NCBI GenBank assembly: GCA_045601245.1
Contig: JAZRZH010000017.1
Coordinates: 1 to 42,174, forward strand
DNA: 42,174 nucleotides
Direction: 5' to 3'
DNA from: Cacconaster sp045601245
GTDB lineage: Bacteria; Bacteroidota; Bacteroidia; Bacteroidales; UBA932
In this document: positions 6,622 through 15,889 of the stretch, piece after piece
Layout of the letters: every line of letters starts with the position of its first letter
Position numbering within the stretch: position 1 is the first letter of the stretch
Translations under genes and position numbers: made by a program
The notes under the pieces: generated by a model
Database searches by the model: none
The model's input: the letters and a program-made list of their open reading frames with translations, nothing else
What the model was told of the DNA's origin: nothing

Positions 6622-8373
6622 ATGAAGAAGATATTAGCATTGATTGCCTTTCTTGTTGTCATTTCATGCAACCCGATAGACCCTACGCACGGGCAGAATG
6701 TCGAGGACAATTTTTTCTCCGCGGAAAATTACCTCAATGGCGAAGAATATGAAGAAGAAGGTGCCAGGACGGTAATGCGCGCTCTGGAACTGTGTTATTC
6801 AAATACGAAGTTCAAAATCACGAATGAGCACGGCAGATCCTTCTATTACAGCCTTCCATCACAGGTCTCACAGGATTTCATTGATGATTTCTACTCTGGC
6901 CTCCAGCAGCTTGCTTACTCACCTGATGCCAAGACCAAGGGCATCTGGTCCATTGGAAAGTCATCAATAGACTGGTACAAGGCTTTGACAAATACCGACA
7001 AGCTATACCGCTGCGCCATCATCGGCGCGATGACCGAGAACTTCAACAAGGACCAGATGATAGAACTTTACAATACCCTGATGGAACACAAGACAGAGAT
7101 TTTCAGGGACTGGATGGGATTGAAGTATGTCTCCTCAGAATTCGAGCAAGAGTATTTCTCCACAGCAGGAAAGTTCTGGTATCATTTCTCCCACGGAGAA
7201 CTTGACAACTATGCCCGGAGGATATATGAAACCATCTTTAACGCTCAGAATCTGGCAGATTGCGGCATAATGACCGATGCGATCCACGAGCTTGCCTTCC
7301 AGCTGGCCGCCAACGACCTCTCCCCGGACCGACTTATGCTGTCGGCGGCAGGGCCGTTGATTGAGGCTGGATTCAATACTCTGTTCGCCGCTGATGATGT
7401 CGCAGGATACGCCAAACTGGGCTATGACATCCTTAATGACAATACTCAGCTGGTCATAGATCTCAAGAACGGCAAACTGAACTCCAAGACTCTGATGACA
7501 GCAGTCAACACCAATCTAAACACTCTCGCTACCTGCATTGACAAGGTCATCGGATTTGACGACATCACCGGCATTAAGGATTCTCAGGATCTGGGCTCCA
7601 TAATATCATCGTTCTGTGTCGAGAACGGTCTTGACGTGACAGTGACCATCAATGATCTCAACAACGTAATTTCTGAGACTCTCACTGATATGGGCAAGTG
7701 GCCCCTCAGAGTCGGCGATCTGGCCTACAATTACTTCGAAGAAGAAGTGAAAAGAATATTGGGACTCGATGCCGAGTTTGAATGTCCGCTCGTCATTATA
7801 TCCTGCAATACGGATACTTATGTCAACGGCGTTTTAAATCCTTTCAGCGAGGCGGTCGGTATAGGCAGCTACGCGTACGACTTTCAAAACGTCAATGTCA
7901 GCAGAGTTGACGACAGCACTCTGCACTTTGAAGTATCCCAAACAGATTCTTATGTCGTTGACGGAGGTGAAATATACTCGGATGGACAATACGGCACGGA
8001 AAAGTCGATATCATTTGATATAGAGAACTTCGCTCAGAACAAGCCCGAACGGTGGGTGGTTACCAATCTGAGTGTGTCATATCACTATAGTTACGAAGGT
8101 TCAGGCAAGTATAGCCAGGACTGGCATAAGGACAGTATGAAAATCGGGTTCAGACAGCTTCCGTTCATTGATTTATGGAGGGACAGTTATACAGGAAACG
8201 ATGTGTATGAATTTGGTGGGACTTCCGGTGACGGAATCAATCCGACCGAATTTTTGGGGACAAACGATGGCTCAAGCTTCGGGGCAGCGGCAACACATAG
8301 CGAAATTACCTATGCATCCAATCGCAATAATGTGTTTCGTGTAACAATCCAGCTCGTCCCGAAATCCAGATGA
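6622..8373 (+). CDS. Lipoprotein of unknown function
   Basis: The 583-residue product starts MKKILALIAFLVVISC, a clear lipoprotein signal with Cys16, so it should be anchored in the cell envelope. No known domain was recognised. Residues about 25-390 look mainly helical, with several amphipathic stretches. Residues about 395-583 are rich in Gly, Ser, Asp and Tyr and look beta-rich. The gene stands alone with its own promoter and terminator, and it lies between a gcvP 3' remnant and the intact gcvP gene, so it was probably acquired by insertion. No mobility gene remains next to it. Confidence 0.7.
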   Translation: MKKILALIAFLVVISCNPIDPTHGQNVEDNFFSAENYLNGEEYEEEGARTVMRALELCYSNTKFKITNEHGRSFYYSLPSQVSQDFIDDFYSGLQQLAYSPDAKTKGIWSIGKSSIDWYKALTNTDKLYRCAIIGAMTENFNKDQMIELYNTLMEHKTEIFRDWMGLKYVSSEFEQEYFSTAGKFWYHFSHGELDNYARRIYETIFNAQNLADCGIMTDAIHELAFQLAANDLSPDRLMLSAAGPLIEAGFNTLFAADDVAGYAKLGYDILNDNTQLVIDLKNGKLNSKTLMTAVNTNLNTLATCIDKVIGFDDITGIKDSQDLGSIISSFCVENGLDVTVTINDLNNVISETLTDMGKWPLRVGDLAYNYFEEEVKRILGLDAEFECPLVIISCNTDTYVNGVLNPFSEAVGIGSYAYDFQNVNVSRVDDSTLHFEVSQTDSYVVDGGEIYSDGQYGTEKSISFDIENFAQNKPERWVVTNLSVSYHYSYEGSGKYSQDWHKDSMKIGFRQLPFIDLWRDSYTGNDVYEFGGTSGDGINPTEFLGTNDGSSFGAAATHSEITYASNRNNVFRVTIQLVPKSR

Positions 8374-8389
8374 TGTCAGGATACAAAAT

Positions 8390-8422
8390 AATCAGGGACG
8401 TCCTTATCGGGCGTCCCTGATT
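8390..8422. terminator. Hairpin terminator between the lipoprotein gene and gcvP
   Basis: AATCAGGGACG at 8390-8400 pairs exactly with CGTCCCTGATT at 8412-8422 around an 11-nt loop. It is placed to end the lipoprotein transcript on the plus strand and gcvP on the minus strand. The U-tracts are short, so efficiency is uncertain. Confidence 0.7.
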
Positions 8423-8440
8423 ATGTATAAGGTATATCGG

Positions 8441-11254
8441 CTATTCCACTACAGTGACGAGGTTGCGGTCACCGTAACCGTTGTCGACGCGTGCGCAGGC
8501 AGGCCAGAACTTGTTGTCGCGCACCCAGTCGAGAGGGTATGCGGCCTGTTCGCGGCTGTACTTGTGGTTCCACTCATTTGCACAGCACTCTTCTGCTGTG
8601 TGAGGGGACATCCTGACAGGGTTGTCCTCCTTGTCGAGTTTGCCGGCCTTGATGTCTTCGCACTCCTTGACGATGAACTTGAGGGTGTCGATGAAACGGT
8701 CGAGTTCAGCGAGCGGCTCGCTCTCGGTAGGCTCAATCATAAGGGTCTCGTGTACCGGGAATGAGAGGGTAGGAGCGTGGAATCCGAAGTCCATAAGGCG
8801 CTTTGCGATATCGGTAGCATCAACGCCGTACTCTGCGCGGAAGTGCTGGAGGTCGATGATGCACTCGTGTGCAACGCGGCCGGTAACACCTGTGAAGAGG
8901 GTGTTGAGTTCAGGACGGAACTTGATAGACATATAGTTCGCATTGAGGATAGCGACTGCGGATGCCTTGCGGAGACCGTCAGGACCGAGGAGCTTGATGT
9001 AGGCGTGGGTGATAGGGAGGAGGAGCGGGCTGCCGTAAGGGGCTGCGCCTACTGCGTCCATACCCTTGCCGCCGCATTCAGCGACTACAGGGTGACCAGG
9101 GAGGTACGGAGTGAGCTTCTCATTTGCGCAGATAGGGCCTACGCCAGGTCCGCCGCCGCCGTGAGGCATTGCAAAGGTCTTGTGGAGGTTGAGGTGGCAT
9201 ACGTCAGCTCCGATGGTGCCAGGGTTGGTGATACCGACCTGTGCGTTCATATTTGCACCGTCCATATAGAGGAGACCGCCGTTGCTGTGGATGATATCCA
9301 CGATTTCGCGGATTTTGGCCTCGAATACGCCGTGTGTCGAAGGATAGGTGATCATCATACCTGCGAGGTTCTCGCCTGCCTCGGCAGCCTTTTCGCGGAG
9401 TTCGTCAACCTTGATATTGCCGTTTTCGTCGCATCCTACGAGGGAGATTTCGAAGCCGGCCATCGCTGCTGATGCAGGGTTGGTGCCGTGAGCGGATGTA
9501 GGGATGATCATTATGTTGCGGTTCTCGCCACCGTTGGCAACGAGGAAACGGCGTATGGTCATAAGGCCTGCATATTCACCTGCAGCACCGCTGGTAGGCT
9601 GGAGCGAGCAGCCCTTGAAGCCTGTGATGACAGCGAGGTCGTGCTCGAGCTCGCTGATGACCTGAAGCGTACCTTCGCACTGGTCAGCAGGGGCATAAGG
9701 GTGAACGTTGCCGAATTCGCTCCAGGAGAGCGGCATCATCTCGACTGCGGCGTTGAGCTTCATCGTGCAGGAGCCGAGAGGGATCATCGAGTGGGTGAGG
9801 GAGATGTCCTTGCGCTCGAGTTTCTTGATATAGCGCATCATCTCGGTCTCAGAATGATACTTGTTGAATACTTCAGCGGTGAGGATAGGGGTCTCGCGCT
9901 TCATAAATGCAGGTGCCTCAGGAGTGCCCGGGCAACCTTCCTTGCATCCGAAGATGTCACCGATGGCCTTGGCCTCTGCGCAGCTGGAGAGTTCGTCGAA
10001 GCTGATCTGGATCTTGCCGTCAGCTGTATAATAGAAGTTGAAACCGGCAGCAAGGGCCTTCTTGCGGATCTCTTCAACGTTTGCACCTTCGATGACGATG
10101 GTGTCGAAGAAGTTTTCGGTTGCGAGCTTGTAGCCGGCTTCCTTGAGTTTGGCAGCGACGGCGTGGGCGTAGCCGTATGCGTTCATCGCAATCTCGGTGA
10201 TGCCCTTAGGGCCGTGCCAGATGGCGAACATACCGGTCATTGTGGCCATAAGAGCGGTAGCGGTGCAGATGTTGGAAGTAGCCTTCTCTCTCTTGATGTG
10301 CTGCTCGCGGGTCTGGAGTGCGAGGCGGTAGCCCGGCTTTCCGAGACGGTCGATGGAGATACCGATGATACGGCCAGGGAGGTTGCGCTTGTACTTGTCG
10401 GAGCAAGCCATATAACCTGCTACAGGTCCGCCGAATCCCATAGGGAGGCCGAAACGCTGTGCGGTGCCGCAGACAATGTCGGCGCCCCAGGCTGCAGGCT
10501 CCTTGAAGAGAGCGAGGGCGAGGAGGTCGCAGTATGCGGTCACGAGGATGCCGGCTGCGTGTGCCTTTTCGCAGAATGCGCTGTAGTCGCAAACTTCACC
10601 GTTGGCTGCAGGGTACTGCAGGATGGCGCCGTAGCATTTCTCTTCAAATTCGTAAGTCTTCCAGTCGCCGACCTTGACCTCGATGCCGAGATACTTTGCG
10701 CGGGTCCTGATGACGGAGAGAGCCTGTGGGAAGATGTTTGCGTCAACGAAGAATACGTTCTTGCCGGCCTTGACAGCGTCGCGGCTGCGGAGCTCGAACA
10801 TCATTCTCATTGCCTCGGCAGCAGCAGTTGCATCGTCGAGCATAGAGCAGTTTGCGAGGTTGAAACCTGTGAGCGAGGAGATCATTGTCTGGAAATTGAC
10901 AAGAGCCTCGAGGCGTCCCTGGGAGATCTCAGCCTGGTACGGTGTGTATGAAGTGTACCAGCTCGGGTTCTCGAAGATGTTGCGGGTAATCACAGCAGGG
11001 GATGCCGTGCCGTAGAAGCCCATACCGATGAGTGAACGGAAGTTCTTGTTCTTTGACGCAATCTTCTTGAGGTTTGCGGTGTATTCGTATTCGCTAACCG
11101 CAGCGTCAAGTTTGAGCGGTTCCTTGAGGAGGATGTCCTGAGGAACGGTCTGACCGATGAGTTCATCAATGGATGAAACACCAAGGACCTTGAGCATTTC
11201 CTGCTGCTCGAAGTCTCTCGGGCCATTGTGTCTGTCGACAAATTTAAGTGGCAT
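8441..11254 (-). CDS. gcvP: Glycine dehydrogenase (decarboxylating), P-protein
   Basis: The 937-residue product is a full-length fused P-protein of the glycine cleavage system, which decarboxylates glycine and passes the aminomethyl group to the lipoyl arm of the H-protein. The N-terminal half begins MPLKFVDRHNGPRDFEQQEM and contains the FYGTASPAVI region. In the C-terminal half LNLHKTF holds the lysine that binds pyridoxal phosphate, followed by the glycine-rich loop PHGGGGPGVG. The end (PACARVDNGYGDRNLV) is complete. It starts 44 bp downstream of rodA on the same strand, and no separate promoter was recognised in that gap. The genes for the T, H and L proteins are not in the window. Confidence 0.95.
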   Translation of the reverse strand: MPLKFVDRHNGPRDFEQQEMLKVLGVSSIDELIGQTVPQDILLKEPLKLDAAVSEYEYTANLKKIASKNKNFRSLIGMGFYGTASPAVITRNIFENPSWYTSYTPYQAEISQGRLEALVNFQTMISSLTGFNLANCSMLDDATAAAEAMRMMFELRSRDAVKAGKNVFFVDANIFPQALSVIRTRAKYLGIEVKVGDWKTYEFEEKCYGAILQYPAANGEVCDYSAFCEKAHAAGILVTAYCDLLALALFKEPAAWGADIVCGTAQRFGLPMGFGGPVAGYMACSDKYKRNLPGRIIGISIDRLGKPGYRLALQTREQHIKREKATSNICTATALMATMTGMFAIWHGPKGITEIAMNAYGYAHAVAAKLKEAGYKLATENFFDTIVIEGANVEEIRKKALAAGFNFYYTADGKIQISFDELSSCAEAKAIGDIFGCKEGCPGTPEAPAFMKRETPILTAEVFNKYHSETEMMRYIKKLERKDISLTHSMIPLGSCTMKLNAAVEMMPLSWSEFGNVHPYAPADQCEGTLQVISELEHDLAVITGFKGCSLQPTSGAAGEYAGLMTIRRFLVANGGENRNIMIIPTSAHGTNPASAAMAGFEISLVGCDENGNIKVDELREKAAEAGENLAGMMITYPSTHGVFEAKIREIVDIIHSNGGLLYMDGANMNAQVGITNPGTIGADVCHLNLHKTFAMPHGGGGPGVGPICANEKLTPYLPGHPVVAECGGKGMDAVGAAPYGSPLLLPITHAYIKLLGPDGLRKASAVAILNANYMSIKFRPELNTLFTGVTGRVAHECIIDLQHFRAEYGVDATDIAKRLMDFGFHAPTLSFPVHETLMIEPTESEPLAELDRFIDTLKFIVKECEDIKAGKLDKEDNPVRMSPHTAEECCANEWNHKYSREQAAYPLDWVRDNKFWPACARVDNGYGDRNLVTVVE

Positions 11255-11298
11255 AATAAAAAGTATTAAAGATTATTGTGTTGTTGTAACTGAAAAGT

Positions 11299-12732
11299 CT
11301 ATTTGTGATTCTCATAGTCCAGCCTGATGAAAATGAACAGCAGGATGGTGAAGGCCCAGAGCGAAGAGCCTCCATAACTTATGAACGGCAGCGGGATGCC
11401 GATGACAGGCATCAGTCCGATGGTCATACCTATATTGATGACCACGTGCATCAGTATGCACGAAGCCACACAGTATCCGTAAATCCTGGCGAACCGGCTC
11501 TTCTGCCGCTCCGCCGAGTTGAATAGCCTTATCAGAAGCATAAGATAGCAGGCGATGACCAGCAGAGCTCCGAGGAAGCCCCATTCTTCGCCGATGGTGC
11601 AGAAGATGAAGTCAGTGCTCTGCTCCGGCACGAAATCGAACCTTGTCTGGGTTCCGTTGAGGAATCCCTTGCCGAAAAGTCCGCCCGAGCCGATGGCGAT
11701 TTTGGACTGATGGACGTTATAGCCGGCGCCCATAGGGTCGTCTTTGATGCCCAATAGGGATTCGATGCGCAGTCTCTGGTGGTCCTGAAGCACATTGTCA
11801 AACACAAAGTCCACGGAGAAAACAAGCCCGATGCCAAGTATGTATGCGAACATTGAATTGCGCAGAATCTCCTTGCGCTTATTGAACAGATTCTTGCCGG
11901 CGAAGAAGAGTGCCACCGGGAGAGTGAGCAGCGTGAGCCAGATCTCCGGTGTGAAGAGTCCTGTCACATTACTTATGGATTCGATGCTGCATAACCGTGG
12001 CAGGAAGGCGACGATGGTTATCGAGATGGCGTTGATAGCCATGTAGACGAGCGGGTTGCGGGATTTAAGCGCGAGGAATGTGAGAACCATTCCTATCCAT
12101 ATCAGAATCGCCGTAAAAGGAGATGTCATCAGTGTCAGGATAAACAGCACAATGGCGAGCAGTCCTGAAAGTATCACCCACTGGGACATTCCCTCCCTGT
12201 AGAATGCAAGAAGGAATCCTATGTAAACCAAAGCCAGGCCCGTTTCCTTTTCTGCAAGGATCAGCAGCATCGGTAATCCCATTGCCGCGAACACCTTGAT
12301 GACATCTACCTTGTTCTTGAAGTGGAACGAATACTTCTCCATTATCGCGGAGAGGACCAGCGCCATTGAAATCTTTGAGAATTCGGCAGGCTGCACTCTT
12401 ATCGGGCCCAGTGCCAGCCAGGACTTGGAGCCGTTGACCTCCGTTCCTACCACGATGACGGCAGCGAGCGCCAGCAGAGTGAATCCATATATCCACCAGG
12501 CGAACACGCTGTAGAAACGTGCCGGAATGACATACAATATAGCCAGTGCCAGCAGGATGGCGGAACCGATCCAGATGACATGCATTCCGTATTTTGCCTG
12601 CCAGTCGAAAGCACCGAGCGCCTCATCAACCGATGACGAATAGATATTGATCCATCCGCAGATGACCAGAAAGATATAGCATCCGATGAGCACCCAGTCG
12701 AGTTTCCTGTTTATGATGGAATTGCCTGTCAT
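11299..12732 (-). CDS. rodA: Rod-shape SEDS glycosyltransferase RodA
   Basis: The 477-residue protein has about ten membrane segments and the SEDS signatures GSKSWLALGPIRVQPAEFSK and the later GLFGKGFLNGTQTRFDFVPE plus EEWGFLG. RodA polymerises glycan strands from lipid II during cell elongation, paired with PBP2. It is somewhat longer than the roughly 370-420 residues usual in proteobacteria because of an extra stretch in the middle (about residues 200-290). Its ATG overlaps the stop codon of mrdA by one base (TAATG), so the two are translationally linked, as expected for partners that work one to one. Confidence 0.93.
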   Translation of the reverse strand: MTGNSIINRKLDWVLIGCYIFLVICGWINIYSSSVDEALGAFDWQAKYGMHVIWIGSAILLALAILYVIPARFYSVFAWWIYGFTLLALAAVIVVGTEVNGSKSWLALGPIRVQPAEFSKISMALVLSAIMEKYSFHFKNKVDVIKVFAAMGLPMLLILAEKETGLALVYIGFLLAFYREGMSQWVILSGLLAIVLFILTLMTSPFTAILIWIGMVLTFLALKSRNPLVYMAINAISITIVAFLPRLCSIESISNVTGLFTPEIWLTLLTLPVALFFAGKNLFNKRKEILRNSMFAYILGIGLVFSVDFVFDNVLQDHQRLRIESLLGIKDDPMGAGYNVHQSKIAIGSGGLFGKGFLNGTQTRFDFVPEQSTDFIFCTIGEEWGFLGALLVIACYLMLLIRLFNSAERQKSRFARIYGYCVASCILMHVVINIGMTIGLMPVIGIPLPFISYGGSSLWAFTILLFIFIRLDYENHK

Positions 12733-14564
12733 TACCTTTTCACCCTGACTTTATGTTTCAGACTCGTTTCAAACATTCTCCTTTCCAGGTCCTTGCGTTC
12801 CGGAGCTGTTTCGCCGTTGAGGTACTGCTCCACGAGCAGCGATGCTATAGGTGCAGCCCAGGTTGCACCGAAGCCGGCGTTCTCGATGTATGCCGCCACT
12901 GCAATCTTCGGGTTGTCCATCGGCGCGAAGCAGATGAAGACCGAATTGTCGTCTCCGTGCGGGTTCTGCGCGGTTCCGGTCTTGCCGCAGACTTCGACTC
13001 CCGGCACGGCGGCGATACGCGACGTACCTCCGGTGACGGACATTCTCATACCCTTGACAAGCTCTACAAAATAGCAGGAATCCACCATCGTGTAATGTTT
13101 TTCCTTGAATCTGTCATCAATCGGGCATTCCGGAGTGTCTTTCTGGATATGCGGGGTATAGAAGAAGCCGCGGTTGGCGACTGTGGCTGCGAAGTTGGCA
13201 AGATGAAGCGGCGTGCATCCGATCTCACCCTGTCCGATGGAGAGGGAAATGATGGAGAGGGATTTCCAGCGGTTCTTGCCGTGCAGTTTGTCGTACCTTT
13301 CAGCCGTAGGCATTGTACCAGCCTGTTCCGACGGGATGTCCGTACCCAGTTTGACACCGAAGCCAAAACTTTCGGTGTATTCCTTCCACTTGAAGAAGCC
13401 CTCTCTTACGCTGCCATACTCCGGGTTGTCGATGATGGCTCTGAATACGTGGCAGAAATATGCATTGCAGGAGGTCTGGATTGCCTGATACATATTGAGC
13501 GGACTGCCGTGGGAATGGCATCCGACACGGAGATTGCCCATTACGAAACCATTGTGGCAGGGATAGAGGGTCATAGGTGTCACCACACCCTCCTGGAGTC
13601 CGATAAGTCCGTTCACCACCTTGAAACAGGATCCCGGCGGCTGTGGGGACATCACGGCGCGGTTGAACATCGGTTTGTACGGGTCGGTTATGATCTCATT
13701 GTAATATTTGCTGATTTCAGCCAATTGGCTCACGTCAATTCCAGGGCTGGATACCATTGTCAGAATCTCTCCGGTGGCGGGTTCGATGGCAACCAGGGAG
13801 CCGACCTTATCTTTCATGAGTCTCTCTCCGTAAGCCTGCAGAGGAGCATCTATGGTCGTGATGACATCAGTGCCGGCCACTGCCGTCACATCCATTTCAC
13901 CGTCGCGGAAGCGCTCCTTGATCTGGTTGTGTGCATCGCGAAGATATATCGTATATCCCTTTTCGCCCCTCAGGATGGATTCGTATGCCTCCTCCATCCC
14001 GGTACGTCCGGCATAGTCGCCGCTGCGGTATTCCGGATGTTTCCTGATATAGTCCTGATCCACTTCTGAGATGTACCCGAGCAGATTGCCACCGGCATTG
14101 TAGTTGTAGGTCCTGGAGGTTCGCGGAGTCCCGGAGAAACCGGGGAACATGAACGACTTTTCGATGAACATATTGTACTGCTCGCCGGACACCTGCTTGA
14201 GTATTGTCATCGACTGATATCCGATCTTGCGACGGTATTCGCGGTAGTAGCGGAATTTCTCGTTGACGAATGACGTGTCCACTCCGAATATCCTGCAGAA
14301 TTCGAGAGTGTCGAACTCCTTGACATAGTAAGGGGTCACCTGTATGTCATAAGTTGTCTTGTTGCCTACGATTATCCTTCCTTCGCGGTCCTTGATAAGG
14401 CCGCGGGCAGGATATCGGGTCTCATATTTCAGAGCGTTGTTTTCGGCGCTGATGCGGTACTCGGGGTTGAGGATCTGTATGGCGAAAAGTTTGACGATAA
14501 TGATGGCGAACACAATGAGTGTGGCCGCTATCAGAATACCCTTCCTATCCGAATTGACGTCCAT
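12732..14564 (-). CDS. mrdA: Penicillin-binding protein 2 (elongation transpeptidase)
   Basis: The 610-residue class B PBP has one N-terminal membrane segment (residues about 10-32), a pedestal domain, and a transpeptidase domain. The active site motifs are present: Ser312-x-x-Lys315 in PGSCFK, Ser365-Cys-Asn367, and KTGT at 528-531. It cross-links the new peptidoglycan made by RodA in the periplasm. It begins directly after the mreD stop codon and overlaps rodA by one base, within the mre operon. Confidence 0.94.
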   Translation of the reverse strand: MDVNSDRKGILIAATLIVFAIIIVKLFAIQILNPEYRISAENNALKYETRYPARGLIKDREGRIIVGNKTTYDIQVTPYYVKEFDTLEFCRIFGVDTSFVNEKFRYYREYRRKIGYQSMTILKQVSGEQYNMFIEKSFMFPGFSGTPRTSRTYNYNAGGNLLGYISEVDQDYIRKHPEYRSGDYAGRTGMEEAYESILRGEKGYTIYLRDAHNQIKERFRDGEMDVTAVAGTDVITTIDAPLQAYGERLMKDKVGSLVAIEPATGEILTMVSSPGIDVSQLAEISKYYNEIITDPYKPMFNRAVMSPQPPGSCFKVVNGLIGLQEGVVTPMTLYPCHNGFVMGNLRVGCHSHGSPLNMYQAIQTSCNAYFCHVFRAIIDNPEYGSVREGFFKWKEYTESFGFGVKLGTDIPSEQAGTMPTAERYDKLHGKNRWKSLSIISLSIGQGEIGCTPLHLANFAATVANRGFFYTPHIQKDTPECPIDDRFKEKHYTMVDSCYFVELVKGMRMSVTGGTSRIAAVPGVEVCGKTGTAQNPHGDDNSVFICFAPMDNPKIAVAAYIENAGFGATWAAPIASLLVEQYLNGETAPERKDLERRMFETSLKHKVRVKR

Positions 14565-15074
14565 TTACTCCCTGTCCAGAATTGAGTTGCTGATAATTAC
14601 GATCAGTACCACGTTGATGACGAGGCTTATGATAATCCTGAGCAGGATGAAGAGGAAAGGCCTGACGCTGAAGCAGTCAAGCAGTGTGTAAACCGACAGG
14701 TACAGTAATGCGGAAAGCGTGACATATGCGATGTAGCTTTGAAGTCCGATGTTTTTGACTGAAGGTACATCTGCGTTGTGCCGGTTCTCCTTGTTGACGG
14801 CACTGCGGAAAAGAGGGTTGCGGAATGCCGCGAGGGTCGTGGCTGCAGCTGCATTGAGCCCCATTATGCCACCTGCGAATATGTCCAGAAGCAGCCCGAT
14901 ACAGAATCCGGTAATCATCGTGATGTTGATGTTGGTCTTCATCGGGATGCAGAGAATCAGCAGGGGAATGAGGCAGATGTAGATATAAGCTCCAATATCC
15001 ACATAGTTGCAGATGATGACCTGAAGTATGAATACCAGGACATACAGCAGAATATTCCAAACGCTACTCTTCAT
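14565..15074 (-). CDS. mreD: Rod shape-determining protein MreD
   Basis: This small, very hydrophobic 169-residue protein has about five membrane segments, with the FAGGIMGLNA region after the second pair. MreD is poorly conserved in sequence. The call rests on size, membrane layout and its position between mreC and mrdA. The start codon lies inside the end of mreC (11-bp overlap), and its stop touches the mrdA start. Confidence 0.88.
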   Translation of the reverse strand: MKSSVWNILLYVLVFILQVIICNYVDIGAYIYICLIPLLILCIPMKTNINITMITGFCIGLLLDIFAGGIMGLNAAAATTLAAFRNPLFRSAVNKENRHNADVPSVKNIGLQSYIAYVTLSALLYLSVYTLLDCFSVRPFLFILLRIIISLVINVVLIVIISNSILDRE

Positions 15075-15879
15075 CTTCCACTAAGCTCTCCTCAAGCCTG
15101 TTAATTTCCTGGATATTGTTGTTCGCCACAACATAGACGTGCTGGATTGCACTGAAATCCTGGAACAGCTGTACGCTGATGTCAATTGAAACGCCGTTGT
15201 CATATACCTTCAGGACCCGTCCCAATGGAACGTCCGGCGGGTAAATCGTTGAAAAACCGCTCGTCGATATGGTGTCGCCGGGCGATACTTCCGTATGCGC
15301 CGGGATTTCGGTCATCATCGCTTTCCTTACGGAATGCCCGGTCCATTCAAGAGGACCGAAAGTGCCGTTTTTCGCTATCTTGGCGCTGACGCGCTGACCG
15401 GCACTCAGGAAAGAGATGACCTGACAATAATGTTCGTCAACCGCATTCACTACGCCCACAATGCCATTGTCGGTGATTACACCCATACCTGTGGTTATGC
15501 CGTTCTCCCTGCCTCGGTTGAGGATGATATAATTGTGCTGCTTGTTTGTGGAGTTTTTGATGACGCGGGCGAGAATGTACGAATACAGGGGCTCCACTTT
15601 TGTTGAGTCCCTGTCATCGAGTACGCTGCGATATTGTTCCAGAAGTTTGCGCAGCCGGATGTTCTCATTTGCAAGTTTCTCGTTCTCAACCCTGTAGTTG
15701 ATGAAATACTGCACCTTCCGGCTGGCGTTCCACATAGCTGTCTGGCTATTGCGCACACCGCCCATTATGCGGTATCGCTGCACTATGCTGTTGTTGGAAA
15801 CCATTACCATCGAGATGACTTCGAGGGCGATGAACAGCAACGCTGTCGAGAGAATACCTATCAATTCGGTTCTCCGCAT
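15064..15879 (-). CDS. mreC: Rod shape-determining protein MreC
   Basis: The 271-residue protein has one N-terminal membrane helix, then a coiled coil (about residues 55-95, rich in E, N, L and R). A periplasmic beta domain follows with the typical NRGRENGITTGMGV and SFLSAGQRVSAKI segments. MreC links cytoplasmic MreB to the periplasmic elongation enzymes. It lies 10 bp downstream of mreB and overlaps mreD by 11 bp. Confidence 0.93.
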   Translation of the reverse strand: MRRTELIGILSTALLFIALEVISMVMVSNNSIVQRYRIMGGVRNSQTAMWNASRKVQYFINYRVENEKLANENIRLRKLLEQYRSVLDDRDSTKVEPLYSYILARVIKNSTNKQHNYIILNRGRENGITTGMGVITDNGIVGVVNAVDEHYCQVISFLSAGQRVSAKIAKNGTFGPLEWTGHSVRKAMMTEIPAHTEVSPGDTISTSGFSTIYPPDVPLGRVLKVYDNGVSIDISVQLFQDFSAIQHVYVVANNNIQEINRLEESLVEDEE

Positions 15880-15889
15880 TCCTCCTCCG

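Noticed and set aside
9488..10951. 487-codon open frame on the plus strand
   Set aside because: It lies antisense to gcvP, whose product is a perfect family match; the antisense product has an odd composition rich in Cys, Glu and Val and no domain.
12753..14069. 438-codon open frame on the plus strand
   Set aside because: It is antisense to mrdA, has no recognisable domain, and mrdA carries all PBP motifs.
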